This document shows, in pieces, positions 33,874-43,516 of a stretch of 64,000 nucleotides of DNA; position 1 is the first letter of the stretch; every line of letters starts with the position of its first letter. The stretch is from contig PIVK01000015.1 in NCBI GenBank assembly GCA_003354135.1, positions 1 to 64,000 of the forward strand. The letters run 5' to 3'. Position numbers and translations under genes: made by a program. The DNA comes from Rhodospirillales bacterium. Lineage in GTDB: Bacteria > Pseudomonadota > Alphaproteobacteria > Rhodospirillales > GLO-3. The notes under the pieces were generated by a model. The model did no database searches and was not told the origin of the DNA. It was given only the letters and a program-made list of their open reading frames with translations.

Positions 33874-34010
33874 CGCCTCGTTTCCTTTCGCATCCGGGTT
33901 GGCGAAGGGCGGCATTATAGGGAGCGGACGGGCACACGCAAGCATCGCGCCGCCTTTGCCGGGTGTGGTAGAATTCCATCGGTAGTTCTTCGGAGGCACG
34001 GAATCTCAGA

Positions 34011-34838
34011 ATGGCTGACGACGACTTCGGCACCACCAACATCCGCAACCCCGGAGCGGTCGAGAGAGATCTCGACACCATCCACATTGTCAAGCCGTCC
34101 GACCGCCGTCCGCGCTGGCAGCGCCGCCCCCCGGGGACCTATCATGACATTCCCTCCACTATCATCAAGACGCCCAAACGACGCACCGTGGCCGACTACG
34201 CCAACATCATGGGTATCCCGCCGGGAGAGCTGACGGCGGCGGTGCAGGAGGCGCTGAACCGCATGTCCGAGGAACTGGCCCACGAGCACAGCGAGCTCGA
34301 CCTGGCGCAGGAGCACGTCAACTGGCTGGAGCAGACGGTGGATAGCCACTCCTACCTTCCCATCATGAACCGCCGCGCCTTCGTCCGCCAGATCGAGCAC
34401 GCCCTGGCCCATGTGAAGCGGACGGGGACCTCCTCTGCCCTCGTGCTGTTGCACCTGCGTAACGCCGAGACCGTGCGTCGCCGCTTCGGGCGCCGGGCCC
34501 TGGATTCGCTGCAATATCTGGTGGCCGAGACCCTGCTCGGGGATTCGCGGGATACTGATGCGGTGGGGGGGCTGGGCGGCAGCGATTTCGGGGTAATCCT
34601 GGCCCTCGCGGAGGAGGATGGGGCGACCGCCAAGACGACCGAGATTAAGACGCGTCTGGAAGAACTGACCCCGAAATGGCAGGGGCAACCGTTCAGTGTC
34701 GAAGTAGGGACCGGTGTGCGCATTATCACGCAGGAGCAGACGGTGGAGGAAATACTGGACGCAGCCGACAAGGATCTCATTTCCCAGGAGAGCGACGAAA
34801 TCGAGCGCGAAACCCGTACGCCGTGGGAAAGGGAGTAG
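34011..34838 (+). CDS. Degenerate GGDEF-domain protein
   Basis: A 275-residue cytoplasmic protein. The C-terminal half has GGDEF topology (LPIMNRRAFVRQIEHALAHV, then RRALDSLQYLVAETLLG), but the signature reads GGSDFG, so diguanylate cyclase activity is unlikely. The N-terminal half (about 60-115) is helical with a possible coiled coil. It may bind nucleotide or serve as a scaffold. It is divergent from purE. Confidence 0.7.
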   Translation: MADDDFGTTNIRNPGAVERDLDTIHIVKPSDRRPRWQRRPPGTYHDIPSTIIKTPKRRTVADYANIMGIPPGELTAAVQEALNRMSEELAHEHSELDLAQEHVNWLEQTVDSHSYLPIMNRRAFVRQIEHALAHVKRTGTSSALVLLHLRNAETVRRRFGRRALDSLQYLVAETLLGDSRDTDAVGGLGGSDFGVILALAEEDGATAKTTEIKTRLEELTPKWQGQPFSVEVGTGVRIITQEQTVEEILDAADKDLISQESDEIERETRTPWERE

Positions 34839-34844
34839 GAAAAC

Positions 34845-35045
34845 TTAGGCAATGATATCCGGCAAAAGCTGGTTCTCCAGCCGGCTGATCTCGTCCTTCA
34901 GCTTGAGCTTGCGCTTCTTCGTGCGCTGTACTTGCAGCGCATCGGCGTCCGGATCTTCGAGCAGCCGCTTGATGACATCGTCCAGGTCCAGATGCTCAGC
35001 CATGAGCCGAGCCAATCGCCCCTGGATGGCCTTGGTTTCGTCCAT
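34845..35045 (-). CDS. DUF465 (YdcH-family) protein
   Basis: A 66-residue helical protein: RLARLMAEHLDLDDVIKRLL, then VQRTKKRKLKLKDEISRLE, the family pattern with a basic KK-K-L-KDEI motif. Function unknown. It converges with the GGDEF-like gene and is divergent from a paralogue at 35166. Confidence 0.85.
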   Translation of the reverse strand: MDETKAIQGRLARLMAEHLDLDDVIKRLLEDPDADALQVQRTKKRKLKLKDEISRLENQLLPDIIA

Positions 35046-35165
35046 GTCCGGAGTATAGCAGATGACTCACGTTTGCGCTAAGGGAAGAGCTTTCCCTGGC
35101 AAGATCCAGGGAATTCCGTTATTATGGAACTACGGTGAATCGCTCATTATATGGAGGACTCTGCC

Positions 35166-35336
35166 ATGAGCCTTGATGACCGGATCGAAGCATTAAAAGC
35201 CAAGCACCACGCTCTCGAATCCAAAATCGAAGAAGAAGAAAACAGACCTCACCCCAACGATGTCACCATCCACGCCCTCAAAAAACAAAAGTTGAGAATT
35301 AAAGACGAGATTGCCGCTCTCCAAGCGGGAAGCTAA
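35166..35336 (+). CDS. DUF465 (YdcH-family) protein, paralogue
   Basis: A 56-residue protein: DRIEALKAKHHALESKIEEE and HALKKQKLRIKDEIAALQ, the same fold as the gene at 34845. GGAGG lies eight bases before ATG 35166, which decides against the upstream ATG at 35151. Confidence 0.88.
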   Translation: MSLDDRIEALKAKHHALESKIEEEENRPHPNDVTIHALKKQKLRIKDEIAALQAGS

Positions 35337-35579
35337 CCCACTTTTCATCCGTTCCGGGAAAACCCGAGAGGCCACGGGAGATCGAAGACCGTTTCAACGG
35401 CCGGGTCGGGGAATCCGGTCGTTTGGGTTTTGGCAGGTCAAAACCAGGTTCCTGCCCCAAAAAAAGATCGGCCGCCGAAAAAAAGGGCGACAGCCCCTTT
35501 GTATATGCAGGCGAATTGTCCCAAACTTCCGACGCCTCGCACATTCGGTCAAATTCCGGTCACACAAGGGGAGATAACC

Positions 35580-37487
35580 ATGACCGACCGTTATATCGAC
35601 GCCCACACGCGCTCACTCGAAGATCCCGACGGGTTCTGGGGCGAGATCGCCGAAGACATCATCTGGACCAAAAAATGGGACAAGGTCTTGGACTCGTCCA
35701 ACGCACCGTTCTACCGCTGGTTCGTGGGCGGTGAATGCAACACCTGCTACAACGCCGTCGACCGGCATGTGGACGAAGGGCGCGGTGATCAGGCCGCCAT
35801 TATCTATGACAGCCCGATCATCGGCGGGGTGATCAAGACCCTCACCTATTCCGAACTCAAGGATGCTGTTGCCCGGTTCGCCGGCGCACTCAGGACGCGA
35901 GGTGTGGGCAAGGGAGACCGGGTGATCGTCTACATGCCCATGGTGCCTGAAGCGGTGATTGCCATGCTGGCCTGCGCGCGACTGGGCGCCGTGCATTCGG
36001 TCGTCTTCGGCGGTTTCGCGGCCAACGAACTCGCGGTGCGAATCGACGACGCCAAGCCCAAGGTCATCGTGTCGGCGTCGTGTGGCATCGAGCCGGCCCG
36101 AATCATTCCTTACAAGCCGCTTTTGGACGGCGCCATCGATGCCGCCAGCCACAAACCCGACGCCTGTATCATTCTGCAGCGTGAGCAAGAAACCTGCGAG
36201 CTGACGCCGGGCCGGGACTCCGATTGGGGGACCGCGGTGGCCGAGGCCGAGCCGGCCAAGTGCGTGACTGTCAAGGCGACGGACCCGCTTTACATTCTCT
36301 ATACCTCCGGCACCACCGGCCGGCCCAAGGGCGTGGTGCGTGACAACGGCGGGCACATGGTGGCGCTCAAGTACACCATGAAGGCGGTCTACAACGTGGA
36401 ACCTGGCGATGTCTACTGGTCGGCATCGGATGTGGGCTGGGTGGTCGGCCATTCGTATATCGTCTACGGGCCTCTGCTGAACGGGAACACCACCGTCGTC
36501 TTCGAGGGCAAGCCGGTGGGCACCCCGGACGCCGGAGTTTTCTGGCGGGTCATCAGTCAGCACAAGGTCAAGGTGATGTTCACCGCGCCCACGGCCTTCC
36601 GGGCCATCAAGCGTGACGATCCGGAAGCCAAGCTTCTCGGCCAATACGACATGTCGGGCTTCAAGACCCTGTTCCTCGCCGGCGAGCGCACCGACCCCGA
36701 TACGCTCCACTGGGCGGAGGACAATCTGAAGGTTCCCGTCATCGATCACTGGTGGCAGACCGAAACCGGCTGGTCCATTGCCGCCAATTGCATGGGGTTG
36801 CACCCCTATCCGGTAAAACCCGGTTCGCCGACCAAGGCGGCGCCGGGCTGGGACGTGCGGGTGCTGGATGACGCCTGCAACGAGGTGCCGAACGGCAACA
36901 TCGGTGCCCTTTGCTGCAAACTACCCCTGCCGCCCGGGACATTGCCGACGCTGTGGAACGCCGACGAGCGCTTCAAAGAGGCCTACTTGGACGAGTTTCC
37001 CGGCTACTATAAGACGGCGGACGCGGGCTACATCGACGATGAGGGCTACCTGTATATCATGGCCCGCACCGACGACATCATCAACGTGGCGGGGCATCGG
37101 CTCTCCACCGGTGGCATGGAAGAGGTTCTGGCCTCGCACCCCGACGTTGCCGAATGTGCCGTGATCGGCGTCGCCGACCAGTTGAAGGGCCAGCTTCCCG
37201 TTGGCTTTTTGGTTCTCAAGGCCGGGGTCGACCGGGCTGAGACCGATATCGTCAAGGAGGTGATCGGCCTCGTCCGCGAGAGGATCGGCCCCGTCGCCGC
37301 CTTCAAGCAGGCCTCCGTGGTCAAGCGTCTGCCCAAGACGCGTTCGGGCAAGATCCTGCGCGGAACCATGCAGAAGATCGCCGACAACGAACAGTACAAG
37401 ATGCCCGCCACCATTGACGATCCCGTCATCCTGGAAGAAATCGAAACGGCGCTCGAAGGTATTGGCTACGCCAAGGCGCGCGGCTAG
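35580..37487 (+). CDS. prpE: Propionyl-CoA synthetase PrpE
   Basis: A 635-residue AMP-forming acyl-CoA synthetase of the PrpE/ACSS3 group that activates propionate (and acetate or butyrate less well). The P-loop is YILYTSGTTGRPKGVVRDNGG, given at codons for 36298-36350; HWWQTETGWS and DIINVAGHRLSTGG are the adenylate-binding motifs, and RSGKILRG carries the catalytic Lys. ATG 35580 has AAGGGGAG upstream. The open frame upstream of it has no similarity. Confidence 0.92.
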   Translation: MTDRYIDAHTRSLEDPDGFWGEIAEDIIWTKKWDKVLDSSNAPFYRWFVGGECNTCYNAVDRHVDEGRGDQAAIIYDSPIIGGVIKTLTYSELKDAVARFAGALRTRGVGKGDRVIVYMPMVPEAVIAMLACARLGAVHSVVFGGFAANELAVRIDDAKPKVIVSASCGIEPARIIPYKPLLDGAIDAASHKPDACIILQREQETCELTPGRDSDWGTAVAEAEPAKCVTVKATDPLYILYTSGTTGRPKGVVRDNGGHMVALKYTMKAVYNVEPGDVYWSASDVGWVVGHSYIVYGPLLNGNTTVVFEGKPVGTPDAGVFWRVISQHKVKVMFTAPTAFRAIKRDDPEAKLLGQYDMSGFKTLFLAGERTDPDTLHWAEDNLKVPVIDHWWQTETGWSIAANCMGLHPYPVKPGSPTKAAPGWDVRVLDDACNEVPNGNIGALCCKLPLPPGTLPTLWNADERFKEAYLDEFPGYYKTADAGYIDDEGYLYIMARTDDIINVAGHRLSTGGMEEVLASHPDVAECAVIGVADQLKGQLPVGFLVLKAGVDRAETDIVKEVIGLVRERIGPVAAFKQASVVKRLPKTRSGKILRGTMQKIADNEQYKMPATIDDPVILEEIETALEGIGYAKARG

Positions 37488-37495
37488 AGCATCCG

Positions 37496-37756
37496 TTATC
37501 CGCAAGGACAAACTTCTGACCAGGTCCGACCGTCCATGATTAAGGCATTTGCCAAGATTATAGGTTTTCGCATGATGTCGGTGAGGGCGACTTTAGGCGG
37601 TTTTCCGTTTTCGATGAGGGCTTGGTATTTTCGTTTCATGGCGGCATTGTGCCGCACGGCGATCAAGGCGGCCATATAGACGGCCTGACGAACCTGTGCT
37701 CGTCCTGCTTGGCTACCATCGAGGCCGAGTTTGGGAGTTACCTGGGGAATGTCGAT
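37496..37756 (-). pseudogene. IS110-family transposase C-terminal remnant
   Basis: Read on the minus strand, an open stretch encodes GRAQVRQAVYMAALIAVRHN and KPPKVALTDIMRKPIILANA before stopping at TAA 37498-37496. This is the transposase_20 region of IS110-type enzymes (GRxxVRxALYMAAL, KPKKVAL-x-x-xMRKLL). The N-terminal part is missing and an in-frame stop lies just upstream, so it is a remnant. Confidence 0.8.
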
Positions 37757-38114
37757 TTAAGGATTTTGCCTCACCTCTATCACGGACAGGCGTTTCGGAT
37801 ATGCTGGCCCCTCAACGATTGCCTCCTTGATTGTTATCAGCTATCTTTCATCGAAGATTTGGATGAACAGGATAATCATTTAAATGCATTTTTTTCTTAT
37901 AAAACATCAAAAAAACACTACTTCCCACTCACATCAGTTGGAGTTTTTGCAAAATCCTATTGCAGAAATAAGTAAATATTCATGGATTTTCTCCTTACGA
38001 GCAACGCTTATCGATTTCGCGGCGCCCAGGTTCCTGGCGACGCCGATCTTTTCCGACACAGTCGCGCTTTTCGGCCTTCCGCTCCCCCCTCAACATGTCC
38101 TGTGGAGGCAATAG

Positions 38115-39503
38115 ATGCAGCGGCTAATTCCGAGCCGAAGAGCTATCAAGGCATTTCTTCTATGGGGAATAATACCAAGCCTCCCATTTGTAGTTATGGG
38201 AGAAATATTTGAATGGCCGCGGCATAATTTTATATTTATGTATTTAGTACTTTTTATGGCCGCGTCGATAAAAATAGATTCAGACGCTCTAAGTAGAGTG
38301 CTTATATCATTTATATTTGTTTCGTATGTATCTTTGCTTTCCACCGAAGGGGTGTTTTTCACGGCCATCTTCTTCGGCATGATGTTTCGCGAGATTGTTG
38401 CCGCGCTTCCCAATCTTCTGGATATCAACCCCTTCGCCTTCCTGCCTTATGTGCTGGTTGGCGCCGTCTTTCTCCTGTCCGCCTTGGCGGTGCCGGTTTT
38501 CGCCTGGAAGATGGGGCCCATGAGCGGTCGCGACCGAACTCACGTCAGCGCCGGTATCTTAGCGCTCATGGCCATAAACATGGTTGCTTGCTCCATCCCC
38601 CTTTTTCCGGACAATATGCCATGGGGGAAGGTGCAGGCGGCGGAGATCGACTTCGAAAGTGCCCTCGCCAAATCCGGGCTGATGGAGAACATCGATTTCT
38701 CGGAAGAACGCCGGACGCTCATCGTCTTGGTCGAAGCCCTCCCCGCCTTCAAAGACGCCCTGATCAACGATGCGTTATTCTCCCGTTTCGACGCCCCGGA
38801 TATCCTCGACCGATATTCCGTGGTGCGCGGGTCCGTCTATTACTCGGGCTCCACAACCTGGGCCGAAATGCGGGAACTCTGCCAGACTCGTCGATCCTAC
38901 CTCGACATCGGCGATTCCAGCTTCGATCCCGCCAAATGTCTCCCCAATAGGTTCCTGGAGCAGGGCCTGGAAACAGTGGCGTACCACGGCTACACGCGGG
39001 AATTCTTCGATCGCTCCGATTGGTATCCCACCATCGGGTTCACGGAAAGCGTGTTCCTAGAGAATCTGGCCGTCAAAGGCTCAAAGGCCCGTTGTGGCGG
39101 CACGATTGCAGGCTATTGCGACCGCCTCATTGGCGACGAGATCAGACAACGCCTGGAAAGCGGTGACGGTCCGTCTTTGTATTACTGGCTGACCCTCAAC
39201 TCGCATTATCCGGCCAGAAGAAGCTCCGGTTTCGGCAACGCCATCGACTGCGAAGGCCTTGGCCTTCCGCGCCAGACCTGCGTCATGGCCGAATACTGGG
39301 ACGAGGTGATGAGCAATGTTGTGGCCATCGCTCAGTCCCCGAACGTGCCCCCGCTCGACATCCTCTTGGTGGGCGACCATGCACCGCGGGCGATGAGGTC
39401 GATTGTGAAGGGAAAGACCCTGCCAAATCAGGTGCCGTTCGTAAGACTGAGCCTCCGGCCTGAAGCGAAGACCTCCCAAACGGCGGCACGCCAGATGGAA
39501 TAA
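38115..39503 (+). CDS. Sulfatase-like / phosphoethanolamine-transferase-like membrane protein
   Basis: A 462-residue protein with four or five N-terminal membrane helices (to about residue 155) and a C-terminal alkaline-phosphatase-superfamily domain. LIVLVEALPAF opens the domain, SGSTTWAEMRELC likely holds the nucleophile (Thr or Ser), SLYYWLTLNSHYP and DILLVGDHAPRAM supply metal ligands. LtaS, EptA and related enzymes share this layout; the substrate is unknown. GGAGG precedes ATG 38115. The first 80 codons are clearly AT-rich and the rest GC-rich. Confidence 0.78.
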   Translation: MQRLIPSRRAIKAFLLWGIIPSLPFVVMGEIFEWPRHNFIFMYLVLFMAASIKIDSDALSRVLISFIFVSYVSLLSTEGVFFTAIFFGMMFREIVAALPNLLDINPFAFLPYVLVGAVFLLSALAVPVFAWKMGPMSGRDRTHVSAGILALMAINMVACSIPLFPDNMPWGKVQAAEIDFESALAKSGLMENIDFSEERRTLIVLVEALPAFKDALINDALFSRFDAPDILDRYSVVRGSVYYSGSTTWAEMRELCQTRRSYLDIGDSSFDPAKCLPNRFLEQGLETVAYHGYTREFFDRSDWYPTIGFTESVFLENLAVKGSKARCGGTIAGYCDRLIGDEIRQRLESGDGPSLYYWLTLNSHYPARRSSGFGNAIDCEGLGLPRQTCVMAEYWDEVMSNVVAIAQSPNVPPLDILLVGDHAPRAMRSIVKGKTLPNQVPFVRLSLRPEAKTSQTAARQME

Positions 39504-39680
39504 GGTCGCAGCCGCCAATCTGGCGGCGCCGCCCGGCCTGGCCTATTCCCGCCTTACACCCTTGAACCGCTCTTTTCTCGCTAGGCCCCTCCGGTGCCAT
39601 TCACTGTCGGTCTCCATCGCCCTATGGGGCCTTGGAGAACAGGTGGCGTCCGCCCTTCCATGGGACCTGACCGGAGTTCC

Positions 39681-39881
39681 CTATTTTTCGTCCACCCACT
39701 TTTCCATCCGGGGCGCGATGCAGCGTTCGGTGATCCGAGCGTAAAAGGGGATGGAGATGACGATCACCGCTATGCACCACACCCAGCGCCAAGTGCTCAG
39801 CCAGACGGCGACGGCCGTCGCCCCCCAAAGGACGAGGAAGACGGCGATGGTTGCCTTGTGGTGGCGGGGCATGGAACTCAT
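39681..39881 (-). CDS. Small two-helix membrane protein
   Basis: A 66-residue protein: a short basic start (SSMPRHHK), helix 1 (ATIAVFLVLWGATAVAVWLS), helix 2 (WVWCIAVIVISIPFYARI) and a charged tail. No family recognised. It is divergent from the ion channel, and ATG 39872 is an alternative start. Confidence 0.6.
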   Translation of the reverse strand: MSSMPRHHKATIAVFLVLWGATAVAVWLSTWRWVWCIAVIVISIPFYARITERCIAPRMEKWVDEK

Positions 39882-39989
39882 GGGGAGATATTGCCCCGGC
39901 GCCGGGTCCTTGGCAACGCCGGGCGTTGGCAGGGATGGCAAGCTTGGCCTAATATCGCCCCTGGAAACGATGAACGAGGATAAGGGCGC

Positions 39990-40829
39990 ATGGCCGAAGA
40001 CACGACAGGAAAAGGCGCCAAGGGCCGCGCCGCCGAATCCCAACGGTCCGGCCGTCTTCGGGACCGCACACTCCGACATCGTCTCCACCTTCTTTATGAA
40101 GGTCGTTCGAGGGGGGCGCAGGTCTTCCGTTATTGCCTGATGGCTTTTGACATCAGCACGGTTGCCTTCTTCATCTGGTCGTCAATGGTGGAGCACGAAG
40201 CGCTCTACCTTACCATCGACTACGGCATTGCCGTGGTCATGATCGCCGACTTCTTGGCCCGTTTTTGGATCGCAGAGAAGAAGTTGAAGTACCTATGGCG
40301 GCCTTTGGTGATTGCCGATGTCATCGTCATCGGCACCTTGCTGGCGCCGGCCTTCATAGAGAATTTCGCCTTCCTGCGCGTGCTCCGGGTGCTAAGGTTG
40401 CTGCGCTCCTATCGCGTATTGGCGGATCTCCGGCGGAACTTCCGCTTCTTCGCCCGCAACGAACAGGTCGTGCAGAGCATTCTCAGCCTGTTCGTCTTCA
40501 TCTTCTTCATCACGGCTCTGGTTTATGTCCTGCAGGTGCATCATAACCCGCAGATCGAGAATTATATGGACGCGCTCTACTTCACCGTCGCCACCCTAAC
40601 CACCACCGGATTTGGCGACATCACGCTTCAGGGCGATGTGGGGCACTTCCTGTCGGTGACCATCATGGTGGTCGGTGTCGGATTATTCCTGCGTCTGATA
40701 CAGACCATATTCCACCCGCAAAAGGTCCAATATCGCTGTCCTGACTGCGGCCTCAAGCGGCACGACCCGGACGCCGTGCACTGCAAGCACTGCGGCCGCC
40801 TGATCGATATCGAGACCGAGGGGATGTGA
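39990..40829 (+). CDS. Voltage-gated-type K+ channel with C-terminal zinc ribbon
   Basis: A 279-residue six-helix ion transporter. A voltage-sensor-like S4 is visible as FLRVLRVLRLLRSYRVLADL, with Arg every third residue, and the pore has the filter TLTTTGFGD, a Phe variant of the K+ signature TxGYGD. After S6 (about 225-240) comes a soluble CPDCG ... CKHCG zinc ribbon (about 249-270). The zinc ribbon tail is not a usual gating domain. Divergent from the small membrane protein. Confidence 0.85.
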   Translation: MAEDTTGKGAKGRAAESQRSGRLRDRTLRHRLHLLYEGRSRGAQVFRYCLMAFDISTVAFFIWSSMVEHEALYLTIDYGIAVVMIADFLARFWIAEKKLKYLWRPLVIADVIVIGTLLAPAFIENFAFLRVLRVLRLLRSYRVLADLRRNFRFFARNEQVVQSILSLFVFIFFITALVYVLQVHHNPQIENYMDALYFTVATLTTTGFGDITLQGDVGHFLSVTIMVVGVGLFLRLIQTIFHPQKVQYRCPDCGLKRHDPDAVHCKHCGRLIDIETEGM

Positions 40830-40947
40830 CAGATCTTTGGTTGCCGGGAGCGCCTTAGCCGAACAGGCCGTCCCGCAGGCCCGGATTCAAGCCGTCATCC
40901 GTACCGGCTGCGGACGACGGCAAGAAACCCCGGTCAAACACTCGCCC

Positions 40948-42024
40948 CTAAGGGGTTATGGCGACTTTCAGGACGCCGTCCCGCTGGTTTGCAAAAAGCT
41001 CGTAAGCCTGTTCGATCTCCTCGAGCTTGAAGCGGTGAGTGACCAGCGGCTCAAGATCGATGCGTCCCGAAGCAACCACATTCATGAGGCGACGCATCCG
41101 CTCTTTCCCACCGGGACAGAGAGATGTGACGATTTTGTGCTCTGCCAGCCCTGCGCAAAACGCGGCAACCGGGATCGTAAGGTCATCCGCATAGACGCCA
41201 AGGCTCGACAACGTTCCGCCTGGCTTGAGAACCCTGAGGCAATTCTCGAAAGTCGATTGCAGCCCTAGAGCTTCGATGGCCACGTCAACACCGCGACCGT
41301 TCGTGACCCGCATGATTTCATCGACCGGATCGGCATTCTTAAAATCGATCACGATGTCAGCACCGATGCGCTTCGCCATCTCGATGCGTTCCGGGACGGT
41401 CTCAACGGCGATGATCGTGGTAGCACCCTTGAGCTTTGCTCCCGCAGTGGCGCAGAGACCGATCGGCCCCTGGGCAAAAATCGCCACCGTGTCGCCGATC
41501 CTGATGTTCCCTGACTCGGCTCCGGCAAAGCCCGTTGACATGATATCCGGGCACATGAGCACCTGCTCGTCGGTCAGTCCGTCCGGCACAGGCGCCAAGT
41601 TCACCATGGCGTCCGGCACCAGCAGGTACTCGGACTGCGCACCGTCTATCGTGTTACCAAAGCGCCAGCCGCCCAAGGGCTTGATGCCATGAGCCCCGCT
41701 CTGCCCGTCCTGGGAATGAAGGCCGTCGAGACAAGCATTAGAATGGCCGCTGGGACAAATGGCCCCGGCAATCACCCGCTGGCCTTCCACGTATCCCTGG
41801 ACATTTGCGCCGAGCTTCTCGACTACACCCACGGGCTCATGCCCCACAGTAAGGCCCTTGGCCACGGGATACTCGCCCTTGAGAATGTGGACATCGGTCC
41901 CGCAGATGGTCGTGGTTGTGATACGGATCAGCGCATCGTTCGACCCGACATCGGGTATGGGCTTGTCGTCCAGGACAATCCGTCCCGGTTCGACGAATAA
42001 GGCCGCTTTCATCATCTCGGTCAT
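40948..42024 (-). CDS. Zinc-dependent alcohol dehydrogenase
   Basis: A 358-residue medium-chain dehydrogenase. Zinc-site residues appear as TICGTDVH and GHEPVGVVEKLG; the second, structural-zinc loop (CPSGHSNACLDG) is shortened. The Rossmann region is VAIFAQGPIGLCATAGAKLKG. The sequence resembles isopropanol and secondary-alcohol dehydrogenases (CPDIMSTGFAGAESGNI). The ATG is at 42024; the alternative MKAALF start is 4 codons inside. Confidence 0.88.
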   Translation of the reverse strand: MTEMMKAALFVEPGRIVLDDKPIPDVGSNDALIRITTTTICGTDVHILKGEYPVAKGLTVGHEPVGVVEKLGANVQGYVEGQRVIAGAICPSGHSNACLDGLHSQDGQSGAHGIKPLGGWRFGNTIDGAQSEYLLVPDAMVNLAPVPDGLTDEQVLMCPDIMSTGFAGAESGNIRIGDTVAIFAQGPIGLCATAGAKLKGATTIIAVETVPERIEMAKRIGADIVIDFKNADPVDEIMRVTNGRGVDVAIEALGLQSTFENCLRVLKPGGTLSSLGVYADDLTIPVAAFCAGLAEHKIVTSLCPGGKERMRRLMNVVASGRIDLEPLVTHRFKLEEIEQAYELFANQRDGVLKVAITP

Positions 42025-42488
42025 AACAGGTCGCTCCCCCCTACGATGGTTTCAGGTCAAGTTCAACCAATCGAGCCCGCCCCTCGGACAGAAGTGCCTT
42101 GACCTGCATCAACAATCTTTGACTTAAACCCAGCCAATGTACGCAATCTTATGTGGTGTGTCGAGAGCAAATTGAATTGGCCGCTTCTATTGATGTTGTT
42201 GGGCCCGTGGGGACGTGGGTAAAGGCGTATCCTTGATCCCCTTAATCCACAGGGCTGGGTTTTTCAAACGGCACATTTGGGGGAGAATGGTTCCGGCACT
42301 CACAACCTCCGTCCATCTCATCGAAGCCCTTCTCTTTGGCCCCGTTCTAAACCGGACAGATCACATGTTGCCTACGGCGGTCCTATCGTGTGTTGCCAAC
42401 AACCAAGGCGCGAATAGCTTGCGGAGCGCCTGAATTAGGCGGATAATGATAGGGTTGGGAGGAATGGCAGGTCAGAAGGACGGACGCC
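42025..42488. other. Spacer with an R3 repeat copy, no gene
   Basis: I see no convincing coding region in these 464 bp. The interval holds the upstream region of the alcohol dehydrogenase and the repeat at 42353-42401. The open frame at 42215-42433 has no recognisable motif. Confidence 0.5.
42353..42401. repeat. R3 repeat, copy 1
   Basis: About 49 bp beginning CGGACAGATCACATGTTGCC and ending in TATCGTGTGTTGCCAAC. It matches 53581-53629 with only four or five differences. It is not palindromic over its length and may be an IS end or a conserved regulatory piece. Confidence 0.7.
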
Positions 42489-42935
42489 ATGTCCGACACG
42501 CTCCTTGTCAAGGCCGACGATGGCCAGCTTCGGATCGCCCGTCGCAGCGACATAGGCGAGGACGGCCGTCTCAAGCCACGAAAAGGTCTTGAGGCAACTC
42601 AGCCCGAGGGCGGGCGCACCATTGAGGACGTGATCGACATCAGCGCCGGACTCAGGCGGGCTGATGATATCCGCGCCGCCCAGACGCCCGAAGAGGCCAT
42701 GGCGATGCTGGAGGCAGGCAGCAAAGAAATCAAAGACAACATGTCCAAGTTCGGCGTGCTGCTCCATGGCGCCAGGCGACCGTTCGACCGCGCGGGCGAG
42801 GCGCTACGCCTGCTGGTCACCGACATCATGTCCGGCCCCCATCCCGCCAAGCAGGCCCCAGACGAACGCCAGAGTTTTTTCGCCAAACTTTCCGCCTTGA
42901 TCGGCGGCGGACGTCACGAGGAAGCGGACGACTAA
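42489..42935 (+). CDS. Hypothetical protein
   Basis: A 148-residue soluble protein, unrecognised. The N-terminus (DTLLVKADDGQLRIARRSDI) is polar, the middle helical (TPEEAMAMLEAGSKEIKDNM), and the end charged. It converges with def and overlaps it by 4 nt. GGAAGG-like bases are lacking, so the start is less sure. Confidence 0.6.
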   Translation: MSDTLLVKADDGQLRIARRSDIGEDGRLKPRKGLEATQPEGGRTIEDVIDISAGLRRADDIRAAQTPEEAMAMLEAGSKEIKDNMSKFGVLLHGARRPFDRAGEALRLLVTDIMSGPHPAKQAPDERQSFFAKLSALIGGGRHEEADD

Positions 42936-43516
42936 TCCTGGTCCTCTTCCGGACGGCGCTGCATCTCCTCGGCAAAGCCGAAGCTGGCCAAGTCTCTCAT
43001 GCGCATGGGATAGAGAATCCCGTCCAGGTGATCACATTCATGCTGGACGACGCGAGCGTGGAAACCCTTGGCTGTCCGCTCCACCGCCTCGCCGTCGAGG
43101 CCGAGCCCCGAATAGCGGATACGTTCGAAACGCGGCACGGCCCCAGTCAGGCCGGGAACGGAGAGGCAGCCTTCGAAGACGGTCTCTGTATCCTCCCCCA
43201 AGGGCGTGATTTCGGGGTTGATCAGCACCGTCAGCGGCACTGGCCCCCTTTCAGGGTCCGGTGCGTCCCCTTCGTCCACCAAGCCGCAATCGCGGTAGCG
43301 CTGGGCGGCATCCCGGGCCGACGGCACATGGAAGATCACGAGGCGCAGCGGCACATGCACCTGGGGCGCCGCCAGTCCGACACCGCCAGCATCCCGCAGT
43401 GTTTCCGTCATATCGTGCACCAGGCCGGCGATCTCGGGAGCCGTGGGCTCCTCGACGGGGTCGGCCGGGCGGTTCAGCACCGGGTGGCCCATGCGGGCGA
43501 TCTTAAGAATAGCCAT
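42932..43516 (-). CDS. def: Peptide deformylase
   Basis: A 194-residue metalloenzyme that removes the formyl group from new polypeptides. The three motifs are complete: GVGLAAPQ, EGCLSVPG and QHECDHLDG with the metal-binding Cys and two His. ATG 43516 begins MAILKIARMGHPVL, the family start; the upstream open frame is not used. No fmt gene is adjacent. Confidence 0.95.
   Translation of the reverse strand: MAILKIARMGHPVLNRPADPVEEPTAPEIAGLVHDMTETLRDAGGVGLAAPQVHVPLRLVIFHVPSARDAAQRYRDCGLVDEGDAPDPERGPVPLTVLINPEITPLGEDTETVFEGCLSVPGLTGAVPRFERIRYSGLGLDGEAVERTAKGFHARVVQHECDHLDGILYPMRMRDLASFGFAEEMQRRPEEDQD

Noticed and set aside
37488-37498. TAGAGCATCC after the prpE stop as another R2 end in a stop codon
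   Set aside because: Only about eight bases match the R2 left end before the IS110 remnant begins; too short to separate from chance.
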